From: Coprinopsis marcescibilis
Lineage: Eukaryota > Basidiomycota > Agaricomycetes > Agaricales > Psathyrellaceae
DNA length: 64,000 nucleotides
NCBI GenBank assembly: GCA_004369085.1
Contig: ML210148.1
Span: 366,977-430,976 of the forward strand
Direction of reading: 5' to 3'
The notes under the pieces are model-generated. The model ran no database searches and was not told the DNA's origin. It saw nothing but the letters and a program-made list of their open reading frames with translations. Positions 10,800 through 23,500 of the stretch are shown piece after piece; positions within the stretch are counted from its first letter, which is position 1, and every line of letters starts with the position of its first letter. Position numbers and translations under genes: made by a program.

Positions 10800-12885
10800 A
10801 TGGCTTCTTCAGTTTTCTACAAATGGGCCTCACGGAAAGACGAGTCGCGAGTAACATTCGATGGAACTGGTATATCTGTCTTCGATCTCAAGCGTGAAGT
10901 CATCCTCGCCAATAACCTTCACAAGGCTGTTGATTTTGACATTCACGTCTACGATGCTGCCACAAAGCAAGGTGAGTACAGGTCTTGTGCATATAGAAGG
11001 GACTACCGACATGGTTTCCAGAACTGCCCGACTCCCAAATTGTACCCCGTTCGTCGTCTGTAGTCCTGAAGCGCCTGCCGACTCCACCAAGGACCAAGAG
11101 TAAAATTCCAATGTATGTTGCCAATAGTAGCAACAACTTCCCTACGTCGGAAACTGTTATTCGACAAACGCCATCTGGAACGGCGACATGGCACAAAGGT
11201 GCCATGTCGAAGCGGTTTGACGGAAAGGACGAAACAATTTCGTCGACACCCAAACCAGGAACACCCGCAGTGACCGTACGCACACCTCATTCCATCAAAT
11301 GCCGCACTTGACTCACTAGGTACTTTACAGGCCGCACCCGTTCAATCTGCTATTGTCAAAGAAGATGAAGCCGCAGCCATGGCCGCCATCTTCAGTGCCC
11401 AGACGCAGAATTGGGAGGAAACACAAGAAAAGATGTCACAGTTAGTTAACCCTACAGGCTGTGATAGTAGAACGATTTCTAATGGACATTCATTTTTCCA
11501 CCATCCTTATTCCTTTCTGATGACACAGAGCCACACCAATCTACAATAACCCTCGTCCCGGAGGTTCTGGATTCACGAGAGGTGCAAAACCGGGGATGTC
11601 TCACACCCAAGACCGACCGCTTCCCCCAAGTTATGTTTGTTATCGATGTGGCCAGAAAGGTGCGTCGTTCAGGAAAGTGTACTACGAAATCCTTCTAAGA
11701 TGACATCCTCAGGCCATTGGATCCAAGACTGCCCCACAAACAATGATAGAGAATTCGACAACAGACCTCGGATCAAGCGTACAACGGGTATCCCTCGAAG
11801 CATGTTGAAGGCAATAGAAAATCCCAATACTGCAGATATTCAAGCTCAAGGCATCATGGTTACCCCGGAAGGAGGTTACGTCGTTGCTCAACCAGATTCG
11901 TGCGTCTACCCACTACTGTTCTGTTTTTGTATGCTCATAATCCCCCAAGGGCTTCGTGGAAAAAGCAAGTATCACGTCCGAAAGGTCTTACCGTGGCCGA
12001 GGTTCGCGAAAAGGCGCCAACAGATCCCACTCTCTCATGTCCAGTCGACAACAAGTTGTTCCGAGATGCAGTCAAAACACCCTGCTGCGAAACTACATAT
12101 TGTGAAGAGTGTATACAAACTCACCTCCTGGAGAGGGACTTTGTCTGTCCTAGCTGCACGAAGAAGATCGCCTCTCTCGACAAGCTTGTTCCCGATAGAG
12201 AGAAACGAGCAAAGGTTACAGAATATATCGAAAAGGCCATCGAAGAGAGCAAGAAGGTAGGCGGCAGTGCAGATTATACTGCGAAGAACGAAGATACTTC
12301 TCAAGTACGTTTAACCCACATAATATTCCCAACCTCGATGCTTATTCTATTATTTAACAGGTATTCGACGCACAAGAACAAGACATCTACTCTGAGCAAC
12401 AACCAGACATGAGCATGGAGATGTCACAAGCCGTCGTCGAAAACATCCCTCAAATCCAAGCCTCCATCGCCCAGATCTCCAAGATGCTCCAAAACCCTGG
12501 CCTGCCCGCGGACGTGCGCCACCAGACGGAAATGCAGCACCAGCAACTGCAGGGGCAGCTGCAAGAGGCGCAGATGGTTGCCCTTGCGATGGCTGCTTTT
12601 GCACAGCAGCAGCAGCAGCAGCAGCAGGTAGTGGCAGCCCAGCAGCAGGCTGCAGCGCAAAATCTGGGGTCGAATGCGATGACAGGGTATGCGAATCAGT
12701 ATCAGGGTGGTGGACAGCAGCAGAGCTGGACCAGTCAATATATTAGCCAGCAGCCTGGACCCGACTCGGCGTACCAGCGGTTACCGGTAAATAACCGCAG
12801 GAGGAATTTGAAAAGGGAGAGACCGTCGGATTTCTTGGAGGTTGCAGGAGAGAACGAGAGTAAGGTGCCCAGGTACTGGGAGTGA
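10800..12885 (+). CDS. MPE1: Mpe1/RBBP6-type subunit of the cleavage and polyadenylation factor
   Basis: Seven exons give 577 residues: 10800-10971, 11022-11275, 11331-11440, 11529-11659, 11713-11899, 11950-12304 and 12361-12885. The N-terminus MASSVFYKWASRKD begins a DWNN ubiquitin-like domain (about 1-75). A CCHC zinc knuckle follows (CYRCGQKGHWIQDC), and then a RING/U-box-like domain (CPVDNKLFRDAV, CCETTYC, CPSC). This domain order defines the Mpe1/RBBP6/SNAMA family. In yeast the protein works in pre-mRNA 3'-end processing within CPF. The C-terminal half is Gln-rich, with eight CAG codons in a row (12603-12626), and ends in a basic patch (NNRRRNLKRER). Acceptors and donors are all canonical and every phase agrees. 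Confidence 0.93.
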
Positions 12886-13032
12886 AGAATATTACCCGCC
12901 ATTGGCATTTTACACACCGTCACCATGTAATTTATATCCGCGTACCATTCCTTTTCATTTACGTAGATGTACTAACGGTCCATAATTCATTGCAGGTCCT
13001 GAAAAATGTACATGAAAAAGCTCCGAATAAAT

Positions 13033-15569
13033 CTACTCTTCAACCGACCGAGCTGCGGTGGGACCTCCTCCCCCAACGCGCTTTAATAACAGCTGCTGGT
13101 AATTCTCCCAACATGTAATCAACTGTCGCAACCAACCGAACTGTCAATGCGCTGTTCATTTGACGGAAATGAACATATGTTTTCTCACCTCTTTCTGTCG
13201 AGAGATCATTCCTTCAAGGAACGCGTGCAACGTATCTTTGAAGTCTTCAATCCTCTCCTGCTCGAATCTGGCCATCTCAGATTTGACAAGCTTTGACACC
13301 TGGTCATATTCTCGCTTGGCTTCACCCGCTCTTCGCTCTGCCTGAGGGACGTGTCATGTCAGTTGAGGTTTTCATTCCACGTAGAGGTAAAACGAGTAGA
13401 TATATGTAGTTGAGAACTGGAGCGAAGTAACGGTGCGAGTCACGAACCTCTGCGATCTGGTTCAAGGAGTAACCTAGCCGTTCTGCCGGGATGCGGCCCT
13501 GGGCACGGTTCTTCTCGTGTGTTTGTTTTGTCCGGATTAAATCACTTTCTGTGGTTTTCCAGGCGTTGTATACCCGTATTCTCGATGAAAATGCCGCCTA
13601 TGTACCACCGAAATAGTCAATAAGCAATATGCCAACCTAAGCAGAATAAAACCATACCCGGACAGAGTTGATTAATCGCGCGTATTCGTCTGTGGTGGCC
13701 ATGAGGGTTGACATATCCTGTTCGGCTTGGGTATTCTGCAGTTCCTGCGCCTTCCTCTGAACCTCTGCCAGTTCAGCGAGGGCATGTGAAAGTTGTTTGC
13801 CAACATCTGAGGAGGATAGGTCTGCCACGGTTTGCGCAAAGTCCCCAGTAGCAATCGCGATGTCTGAAAGAGATTGACTATGAGAATAAGTGAATTAGGG
13901 CGGCACCCCCCAGCATACCTGATCGATGTCTAGCAACCAGTTCGATGGATTTTGCCAATCCGCGGAGCTGAGACTCGAGACTGTCCAAGTACATCCTTTG
14001 CCTGTCGAACCACTAGGGCAAAGGTGATTAGTGCTGTAATATAGTGAAAAGGCAGCTAGCACACCTCATCTGTCTCGTGGAACCTAGGACCAGTAAAGGT
14101 CTGCCCAATCGACGCAATCAAGCCCTTGCTCTCATTAACACCTTCTGGCTTTCTATGTTTGATCTAAATCAGCCATTGCGTATCAGCCAAACTGCTCACA
14201 TAGGCAAAATGAAAGAGCACTCACATCCAATGCGAACGTGTCGCTCTCCAAGAACAACTGCAGATCAGGGTCCTTGGCCAAATTCGGATGGTTGGCGATC
14301 TTCTGGATGCATTTTTCCAGCCCCAGCCTTCGCTGACGCACGAACTGGTCTTCGAATCGTCCAAAGGAGCTCTTGTCAGGAACCGGTGGGACAACGACTC
14401 CAGGATTGTTGTAGCAAAGCGTTTCGTAAAGCCATACGAAATCAGAGTAGCGGCGGAGGACGGAGAACGCGGACTTTTGGAAGAGGGGGGAGGTTGTCTG
14501 TATTCTTGGGATAAGTTGTCAGTCTGGAAAGGAAGAAATATAGACGCACGCGGGTGTGAACTGTGTACATTATGTATGGCCTGAGTGGGTCGCCGACTTT
14601 CTGGGGATCGTCGACAGTGATCACGGAGACGGGTGGGATGGAGTTATCGGTCATCTTCGTTGGTGTAGATACCTGCAAGCCGTGGTCGTAAATTTAGGGC
14701 GCGAGGTACAACCTGAATGAACAGACCGAATTGGCGCTATCCACACTTGAGCGTTTCAGCGTCTGGCTTATAGGCTTGTCGTCATCACTGTCCTCTGCCG
14801 ATGCGCTGCCAACTGGCACGATCGGCGCAGTAGGGAGATCAGTCCTCCCCCAAGCACTGTCGTCGTCTTGCCATCCCTTCGAGCGACTCACAATGGGACT
14901 CGCACTCCCACCTAGCACATCTGCACCCAACGACAGTCCACCCAGGGAACTCTCAAGCGTGTTCTCCAAGACGCCGGCGACCAGTGGCGAAGCTAGGGGC
15001 GTGCTGCTCCTTGATAGTGCAGACTGTTGGATATGATGGGCTTGGATTGCAGAAGGTGGCGCTACAGTGTTATTTGGACTCTGGAGAGGCTGGATCTCCG
15101 GTGTCCGAGATCTTGTTGGTGTGTGACTGAGGTCAGTGTCAACCTTTCTAGGGAAGCTATTGGGCGGCGCGATGCTTTCACGAAAGCCTGGGGTCCGTAG
15201 CCCTAGAGGCCGGTTATCCTCTTCCTCGTCTTGACTTGAGTTGGCAGCCGCAGAATCCAAAGGATCAGAAGGTTCTTGAAGAGCTATTGGTTCTGGTGTT
15301 GTATCCTGCACTTCCTCTAAAAGGTCTTCCCTAACAGCTGCTTCAAATGTTGGCGCAGATGGCGACTCGTATGGATTTCCAGAGCTAAATGGGTTGTGCT
15401 CAAAGCCATGGGAGGTACCAAATGGCGAAGGATCGTTTGAGGTCTGTGAAGCGAATGGTGATGCCCATGGGTCTGGTGAGCCTGAACGATTGCTATCAAA
15501 CGGGCTTGCAAAAGGGTTGCTTTCCAAAGCTTGTCGTGAAGGTGCCAAAAGGTCGTCGAAAGCGTCCAT
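13033..15569 (-). CDS. VPS5: Sorting nexin Vps5/Snx1, retromer PX-BAR subunit
   Basis: Nine exons join to 676 residues: 15569-14727, 14672-14550, 14497-14225, 14163-14065, 14012-13919, 13863-13658, 13597-13448, 13341-13189 and 13122-13033. The first 280 residues are disordered and rich in Asn-Pro-Phe and Ser-Pro. The PX domain follows, with FSVLRRYSDFVWLYETL and PPVPDK containing the phosphoinositide pocket residues RRY and the proline loop. The C-terminal BAR domain spans GPRFHETDEWFDRQR through ELARFEQER-type helices. The protein pairs with a second sorting nexin, coats endosomal tubules and with Vps26-29-35 returns cargo to the Golgi. The donor of intron 1 (GTCTGT at 14726) is weak, so that junction is the least sure. 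The last exon is short (LITCWENYQQ to the stop). Confidence 0.93.
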
Positions 15570-15995
15570 AATGGTGTTGACGGTGAAGGCTTAAATCAAG
15601 AGTGCGTGCAGTGACTGGACCGAGTTGATGGTGCAGCGCACTTGCGATCTTACATAACTTTGGGTATCTACATACCCCTGAACTCAAGAACGTGTCGGCG
15701 AATATTTCAGTGCGTGCCTGGTATTCTATGCGTGCAGGTAGTGTACATGTGAGGGCGGTCGTAAAGGGAGCATTAAGTGAGTGGTCTACTGAAAGGCGGA
15801 GACAGTGGTGTAGGAAAATCAGAGCCTACGGATATACGAAAACAACTGGTATTGATGGCCGTTCAAAAAGGAGGATGGAACGAACAGAAATGCGGGAGAA
15901 CTTGTCGTAAAAGGAAGCACAGAAGACTGGAACGAGTCTGCCGACTTGCCATACATCCAGGTATACTGGCGAAATGAGCCGGAGAACTTGGATGG
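15570..15995. other. Intergenic region upstream of VPS5
   Basis: This 426-bp stretch carries the VPS5 promoter and the 3' flank of the small membrane-protein gene. I see no gene, RNA or repeat in it. Confidence 0.4.
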
Positions 15996-16854
15996 TCATG
16001 ACATTAGCTTCTCCCCCCAAACAAGTCGATGCTTGTGAGCGCGGTAAGCACCACCGAGGGCAATCCAGGATATCCAGAAGCAAAGGAGGAAGGAGACAAC
16101 GAACAGTGTCCGCATAAGCGCTTTCAGCCTCCAGGAGACAGGGCTAGAAGAGGTGAATACTATCAGGCGCCAACGTTCGTAGAACTCGGTGTTGAGCCAA
16201 GTCAAGTCGACCACCAGGTCTCGCGCCTGTAGAACGGCACAACTGATTAGATATGTTCCGCGAGAGAGTAGAGTTACATTAAGCCGACCTTTTCCCGTCC
16301 AGAATCGTAAAGTTCGCGAATTCCCTCAACTTGCGTGTGCACAGCTGGGAGAGTACCGGTCAGTTCATTGAGGACCTTCTGTGATTCTTCCAATTCGTCT
16401 ATCATGCGAGGAACCTGTTGTTGTAATGCGCGGTCTGCGCGCTTGGTGTTCCTCTGAAGAATATTCAACCCTTATGGCAACAGGAGTAGGAAAGCGAAAT
16501 ACCTGTAGCCCATTGTACGCTTCACCCAAAAGACTATCAATCGCCCTGAAATTGCTGAGATTTTCCGACAGTCTTGACTACGAGACAGGAGGAGGATCAG
16601 TAGTTGGCTTCCGAAGACAGCGCTGCGGGCGCACCTCCAGGTCCTTCATTTCGCTTTCGTGGACAGCTGCTTGTTTTGAGACGTTCTTTAGGACCTTCTC
16701 CAGCCTACAAGGCATTGAATGAGCGGGTATGATCTTCAAATACGAAGGGCGGTACATACCTTTCAGCAACTCTTACTGAGGGGTCCTGCCATGACCTCGA
16801 AGTCTGCCCGGCAGAAGATTGAAGGTGTTCAGAAGATTTGACAGTGAGGACCAT
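15996..16854 (-). CDS. Small coiled-coil protein with one C-terminal membrane segment
   Basis: Five exons join in frame to 211 residues: 16854-16760, 16704-16635, 16577-16503, 16453-16289 and 16226-15996. After about 30 polar residues nearly all of the chain is predicted helix, with regular hydrophobic spacing (ERLEKVLKNVSKQ, RALQQQVPRMIDELEES). Near the end one strongly hydrophobic stretch (LFVVSFLLCFWISWIALGG) is followed by a basic tail ending in KLMS. This layout is that of a tail-anchored or single-pass coiled-coil protein of an internal membrane. I do not recognise a named family. It lies head to head with TOR, with 687 bp between starts, so the two may share a promoter. The consistent phases over four introns make the gene itself credible. 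Confidence 0.72.
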
Positions 16855-17541
16855 GACAAGCGGGCCAGGTAGCAAGGCTATCAGGGAAAGGGGAGCGCCT
16901 GGACGAAAGAAAGCATCAAAGGAAAGTTATATAGGAAAGCATCATTTACATAAAGGTAAGGGTCGTCTCCAAATCCAAATGAAAGTGCTTCTGATGATCT
17001 TCTCACGTGAATCACTGCCCTTGCCCTGATATTAAAGTTATCTAACAGGGAAACAACATAGCGCCAATGTCGGATCCAGTTTCTACTTCTACGAATTCAA
17101 AAGTGGTCCATAGAACGCAACCAGAGAAGTTGTTCAGTCCGCCCATCGGATTCGCGTTCCCGACGAACAATTGTCGAGTTCCACCTCGGTTATCAAAACG
17201 TCGTGACAGATGGAACTCATGACACCAGAGCTCCTCATGGTCGGCAACTTTCTTTGGTGAAGAATATTGCTCTCCAGGCCAGTCTCAGTCGCCAACAAGT
17301 CCCTGTCAGAGAAGCGCAGCTTGCAAAAGTTGTGGGAGCTTCCCCGCCATGTACCAGCGAACCAGTTCTGCTTACCATCAGAAGGCCAAGACGAGTCAAT
17401 CCAAGGGCTAAATTTAGAGCCCTGCAAACATCATCAAACAACGACTCGCAAGTCAACGACCACAGCTGTTCCCGCACTGACCAATATCCTTCTATCCCGT
17501 ACTTTTGGGTGGACGTACGGCGTTGAGGTCTCCACTTCAGC
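16855..17541. promoter_or_regulatory. Divergent promoter region of TOR and the coiled-coil membrane protein
   Basis: The stretch separates two divergent starts. It contains a 51-codon ATG-initiated frame at 17067-17222 (+) and a longer open frame at 17203-17526 (+). Neither joins the other through a plausible intron, and neither has a known motif. They could be upstream frames in a long TOR leader or a small unmodelled gene. Confidence 0.4.
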
Positions 17542-20500
17542 ATGGCGTCCGCTGTACAGGCTCAGCCGGGTGACCAACAGCTCAATACTATATTTTCTGG
17601 TCTCAAGAGTCGTAATGCTGAAACGCGTGCACAAGCAGCAGATGAGCTCAAACGATATGTGCGTCAATCTCCATATTTCCGCCTATTTCAGTCCTAATGT
17701 TGGACTAGGTGCAAGTATCTGTCGCAGAAATGACTTCGGATGCGGCTGCGAAGCTATGGGATGACAACATCAACAAGCGACTGTTCGAATTAACCCACAG
17801 TCAGAGCACTGTCGAGGCTTTCGGTGGATTGTTAGCAATAGGTGCGCCTTGGTTCCCTGGATCCGAGTGTCCTCTTCTTATGCTCTGCAGAACGACTGCT
17901 CGAGGTCGACCAAGAAGAGACCATCGAGTCTAAACGAAACCTTTTCAGATTCTACAACTATGTGAAACACCTGCTTCCAAATCACGACGTCAACTTGATG
18001 ATGGCTGCCTCCAAGACCTTGGGGAAGATCGCAGAGATTGGAGGTGCAGCGTTTGGAGAGCGATTCATGGACTACGAGGTCCCAGCTGCTATAGACTTGA
18101 TGCAGCCCGACAAGCAAGAACCGCCCCGATACGCCGGCGTACTTATCCTGAAGGAGCTCGCTAGGAATAGCCCAACGTATTTCCATTCGCACATTGGAAT
18201 CGTTTTCGACAACATCCTACTACCGCTCCGGGACCAACGTTTGATTGTCCGGGAAGGTGCAGCGGAGTTGCTTGCGAACTGTCTTGGTATTGTCAGTAGT
18301 CGAGAACGCCAGGCCCGCAATCCGTGTCTGTATAAAATCCTACAGGACGCTCAAGCAGGTCTCAAGAGCACTCAGCCAGAGGTGATTCATGGATCTTTGC
18401 TTGCTTACCGCGAGCTTCTCTTGAACGCCAACATGGTATGTGCAGGAGACATCTTTTTTAAGTTTGCAAGCAGATTCCTGACCCCAGTGCTTTTAGTTCA
18501 TGCAAGAAAACTTCCTGGATACAGCGGATATTATCCTTCGTTACAAGACGCACCGGGATCCGCTTGTTAGAAAGATGGTTATAACCATGATCCCTACCCT
18601 CGCAGCGTACGACACCCAAACCTTTACCGAACATTTTCTTCACAAAGCCATGGCACACCTTCTAACCCAGCTGGAGAAGCCTAATGAAAGGTCGATAGGT
18701 AAGTCGACCTGATTTTGCAGCCATACATCGATCCTGAACTGTACCAGCGTTCATCGCAATCGGACATACTGCCGTAGCCGTGGGCAGCGACATGAAACCG
18801 TTCCTCGACCCTATCATGGATAATGTGAAGCAATGCTTACAGAGCAGGGGGTACGTATCTGCATTTCTTCGCGTGTGTTGCCCATACAAACCTCCAGCAG
18901 ACGAAAGAATGCCCCGTCAGAAGAACCTATCTTCCAATGTATTGGGTATCTAGGAGCCGCTGTTGGACCTAACCTCACGAAACTTCTCCATGACCAACTC
19001 GACTTGATGCTTGCATGCGGTTTAAGCGGTCCGCTGACTCAAGCGCTCGCTGCCATTGCCAAACATATACCCCCTTTGCTCAAAACGATCCAAGGTGCGT
19101 GTCCACATGCGAAACTACATGAAAGGGATCGCACTCTAACAGCTTTGGCAGACCGCTTGCTACAACTTTTAGCCTCAATTCTGAGTGGGCAGCCATATCG
19201 AACACTTGGTGCACCTCCCGCCCTCAATCGCAGTGAACATTCCGGTTCAAGTACCCAACTCAGTGTTACCCAGGTGCGTTAATACAGAAGCTTCACGAAT
19301 TTAGCCTGACTTATCTGAGTTAGATTACAACCGAGACAAACCCAGAGATCATCACGTTGGCGCTGAGGACGCTTGGTACATTCGACTTCAGTGGTCACGT
19401 CCTCAACGAGTTCGTCCGCAGCTGTGCCTTGCCATATCTGGAGGACGACAACCCTCAAGTCCGATGTGCAGCTGCTGAGACCTGCTGCTCTTTATTTATC
19501 AAAGATCCTATATGTTACCAAGCCAGTAGTCACGCCATTGAGGTGATTAGTGACGTGCTTGACAAGCTGCTAACCGTCGGCATTGCGGATCCTGGTAGGT
19601 TCTTTCTGACAGTGACCTGATATTTCGCTGACTGGTTCGGACTAGATCCCGGTATCCGCAACGTTGTTTTGAGAAATCTTCATGAGAGGTTCGACAAGCA
19701 CCTAGCACAAGCCGAGAACGTGCGGTCGTTGTTCATTGCATTGAATGATGAAGATATGGCCAATCGAGAGGCAGCAGTTGAACTCATCGGAAGGCTCGCC
19801 AAACACAATCCTGCCTACGTGATGCCATCTTTGCGCAAGGCATTGATACAATTGCTCACCGAACTAGAGTATTCGACGGTTATGCGCAACAGGGAAGACT
19901 GTACTCGCTTGTTGACCCTCCTTGTTGGTGCTACACAGCGACTAATCAAGCCATACGCCATCCCAATGCTGCGCGTTCTTCTTCCGAAAGCCAACGATAA
20001 CAACCCTTCTGTGGCTGCCAATGTTTTGATGTGTCTCGGAGAGTTGGCGTGCGTTGCTGGCGAAGATGCGGTATCCAACGTACCGGAGTTGATGCAGATC
20101 ATCCTCCAGAAACTTGCGGACCCTCAGACAGTTAAGCGAGATGCAGCGCTCCACACACTCGGGCAGGTCTGTTCCAGCACCGGTTATGTCATCTCACCGT
20201 TGGTCGACCATCCGCAACTTCTGCCGTTGCTTGGCAGAATCATGCGAACAGAGGCGCAAGTTCATATTCGGCGAGAAGTGGTGAAGGTGTTGGGAATTTT
20301 GGGTGCTCTCGATCCTTACCGTCGAAAAGTGAGTATATCGGATTGCTGCGTGTATCGACCGCTGATTATGATGTTCTAGTCGAGGCCAGAAGAGGAAGTG
20401 GTGTCAAGTGCAGTGACTGCCGTAGCTGCAGTTAATCAAGTCCCAACAGCGCAACACACGACTTCGTCGTCGTCTGATGACTACTTCCAGACGGTCGTCA

Positions 20501-23500
20501 TCACGTCTTTGCTGGCTATTCTCAAGGATCAGGCACTTAGTAGCCACCACCATACAGTCATCGAGGCTATCATGTCCATATTCAAGACTCAAGGCCTGAA
20601 GTGTGTTACGTTCCTTCCGCAGGTTGGTTGGCTTGTAGTTCACTACGTGTCCTGTGGCTAAACCTTCGTTAGATTATCCCCGCCTTCGCTGCGGTCACGC
20701 GCACTTCTACCGCTCGGTTGCAGGAATTCCACCTTCAACAATTGGCAATTCTCGTTAGCATCATCAAGCAGCACATCAGGAACTATACTCTGGATATCTT
20801 CACTCTGATCACGGAACTCTGGGACAACGTAACTTTGCAACTTCCTATTGTCGCTCTCATCGAAGCCTTGGGCAAGGCTCTGGACGCAGAGTTTAAGCCG
20901 TTCCTTCCGACCATCCTCCCTCTTGTCTTGAAGGTGTTTGATGGAGACTTGAGCGACAAGCGAATCAATGTCCAGATCAAGATTTTCGACGCCTTCTTAA
21001 CCTTTGGCGCGAACATCGAGGAGTACTTGCACCTCGTTATCCCAATCATCGTTAAATCGTATGAGAGACCGGAAGGGCCCACTTCGTTGCGGAAGCGAGC
21101 GATTCAGACAATCGAAGGTCTTTCTCGCCGTGTCAACTTTTCAGATCATGCCTCTCGTATAATCCATCCCATGGTTCGAGTGATCGAGTATAACAACAAT
21201 GAGCTACGAATGACAGTTATGGACACGCTCTGCTCTCTAGTCACCCAACTTGGATCAGATTTCGCCATATTTGTTCCGACGATCAACAAGGTTGGTGGGA
21301 TATGAGCTCTGTTTTGTGCTGTCTAGCTAATAGTTCAACCAGGCCATGTTGCGTAATCGCCTTGTGCATGCCCGTTATGAGGGTTTGATCTCCAAGTTGC
21401 TGAATGGCGAGCGTTTACCCCAAGAACAGGGAGTGCTGGAACAGCTGTAAGTGGTTGCAGTTTCATTTAATACGATCGAATTGACAGGACCTTTGTTTGT
21501 AGCCTCAACGAAAGTGCTAAGGCACCCGAATTCTCTGCACCTGCCGAAGCAGCAAAGATGACCGTTAATCAGCAACATTTGAAGCAGGCGTGGGATGTGT
21601 CACAGGTTACAAGCAAGCAGGACTGGCTCGATTGGATGCACCGCTTGAGTGTGGAGTTCATGAAGGAGTCCCCATCCCATGCTTTGCGGGCCTGCATGAG
21701 CTTGGTGGATATACATCCTCCGTTAGCCAAAGTACTGTTCAATGCCGCGTTCTTGTCCTGCTGGACCGAGTTGTATGACCAGTATCAGGTAAGTAAAGAA
21801 AATTTGGTACTTTTCTTGGTTAACATTGCTTCAGGAGGATCTTGTGCGGTCAATCGAATACGCCATTACATCTACAACGTCACCGCCGGAAATGATCCAT
21901 CGTTTACTCAACCTCGCGGAATTCATGGAGCATGAGGAGAAATCGCTGCCAATCGAGCATCGCACCTTAGGAGAATACGCCATGAAGTACATGGCTTACG
22001 CCAAGGCTCTTCATTACAAGGAATTGGAATACTTTGCCGAGTCTTCACCATCGGTTATCGAATCGCTCATTTCAATCAACACCCGTCTCCAACAACACGA
22101 TGCCGCATGGGGTACTCTGCTCCATGCTCGAGAACAGTATGACGTGACCAAGCACGAGGAATGGTACGAGCGGCTGGGACGATGGCAGGATGCTTTGGCC
22201 GCATATGATCGCAAAGCAGAGTTAGATCCCGACGCGCCAGATGTTCAGATCGGTCGGGTCAAATGCTACCATGCTCTGGGAGAGTGGGATCTCCTGTCAA
22301 CACAGGTCCAGGAAAATTGGGCCAATGCGACGCACGAAGAACGACGGGAAATGGCCCCTATGGCAGCGGCTGCCGCATGGTCACTCAACGATTGGGATTC
22401 CATGGACGATTACATTGGAACGATGAAGATCGATTCCCCGGATCGCGCTTTCTACCGTGCTATTCTTTCGGTGCATCAAAACCAATTCCCCAAGGCTCTA
22501 ACACACATTGCCAAGGCAAGAGAACTAATTGATCCCGAACTGAATTCATTCACTGGAGAAAGCTATGGTCGATCATACAAGTGTGTAATCATTTTAAAAT
22601 TCCGTTCTAATCTCACCTCGATGCCTTTAGCGTTATGGTCCGAGCTCAAATGCTTTCTGAGCTTGAAGAGATCATTGCATACAAGCAATACGCCGATCAA
22701 CCAGAGCGACAAACTACAATGCGAAAGACATGGATGAAACGGTGAGCTCCGATGTCATCCTCAGCAAGACTCTAGCTGACATCATGCATGTAGTTTGCAA
22801 GGTTGTCAGCCGGATGTCGAGGTCTGGCAGCGTATTCTACAAGTCCGAACCTTGGTTTCCAGTCCCGAAGAAGATCCCGTTATGTGGATTAAATTCGCCA
22901 ACCTTTGTCGGAAGAATGATCGGATGCCTTTGGCGGAGAAGACGATTAATTCGCTTTTGACTCCTGACAGGGTATTTGTCTCTCCAATTCCTTCAGACTT
23001 CGGCTTACGAATGCATAGCGTTTGCTTGAACACCATACTAATCATACTAAGGCTCCTCCAAATGTTGTATACGCTCAGCTCAAGTACATGTGGGCAACTG
23101 GTGCCAAGGAGGAAACTTTGAACCACATGCGGCTGTTTACTACCAGTCTTGCAAAGGATATCCAGCAAGAAACCAACGAGCACGGACATCGCCCGAATGT
23201 TTCCAAATCCAAGCTGGCAGAACTTAGCAAACTGCTGGCACGATGCTATTTCAAGCAAGGAGAATGGCAAATGGAAATAAAGGAAGATTGGAACGCGGTT
23301 AGTCCCCTTCTGCCGATACAACCTACAACGGAGATTGACAGGCACACAGCGAAATATCGATGATATCCTTCATTCCTACTATTTTGCGACGCATTACGAT
23401 CCAGCGTGGTACAAAGCATGGCATACATGGGCTCTGGCAAACTTTGAAGTCATAGGCCACATGGACACTGGTGCTGAAAGTAGAGCTGGCGATCTACCAG

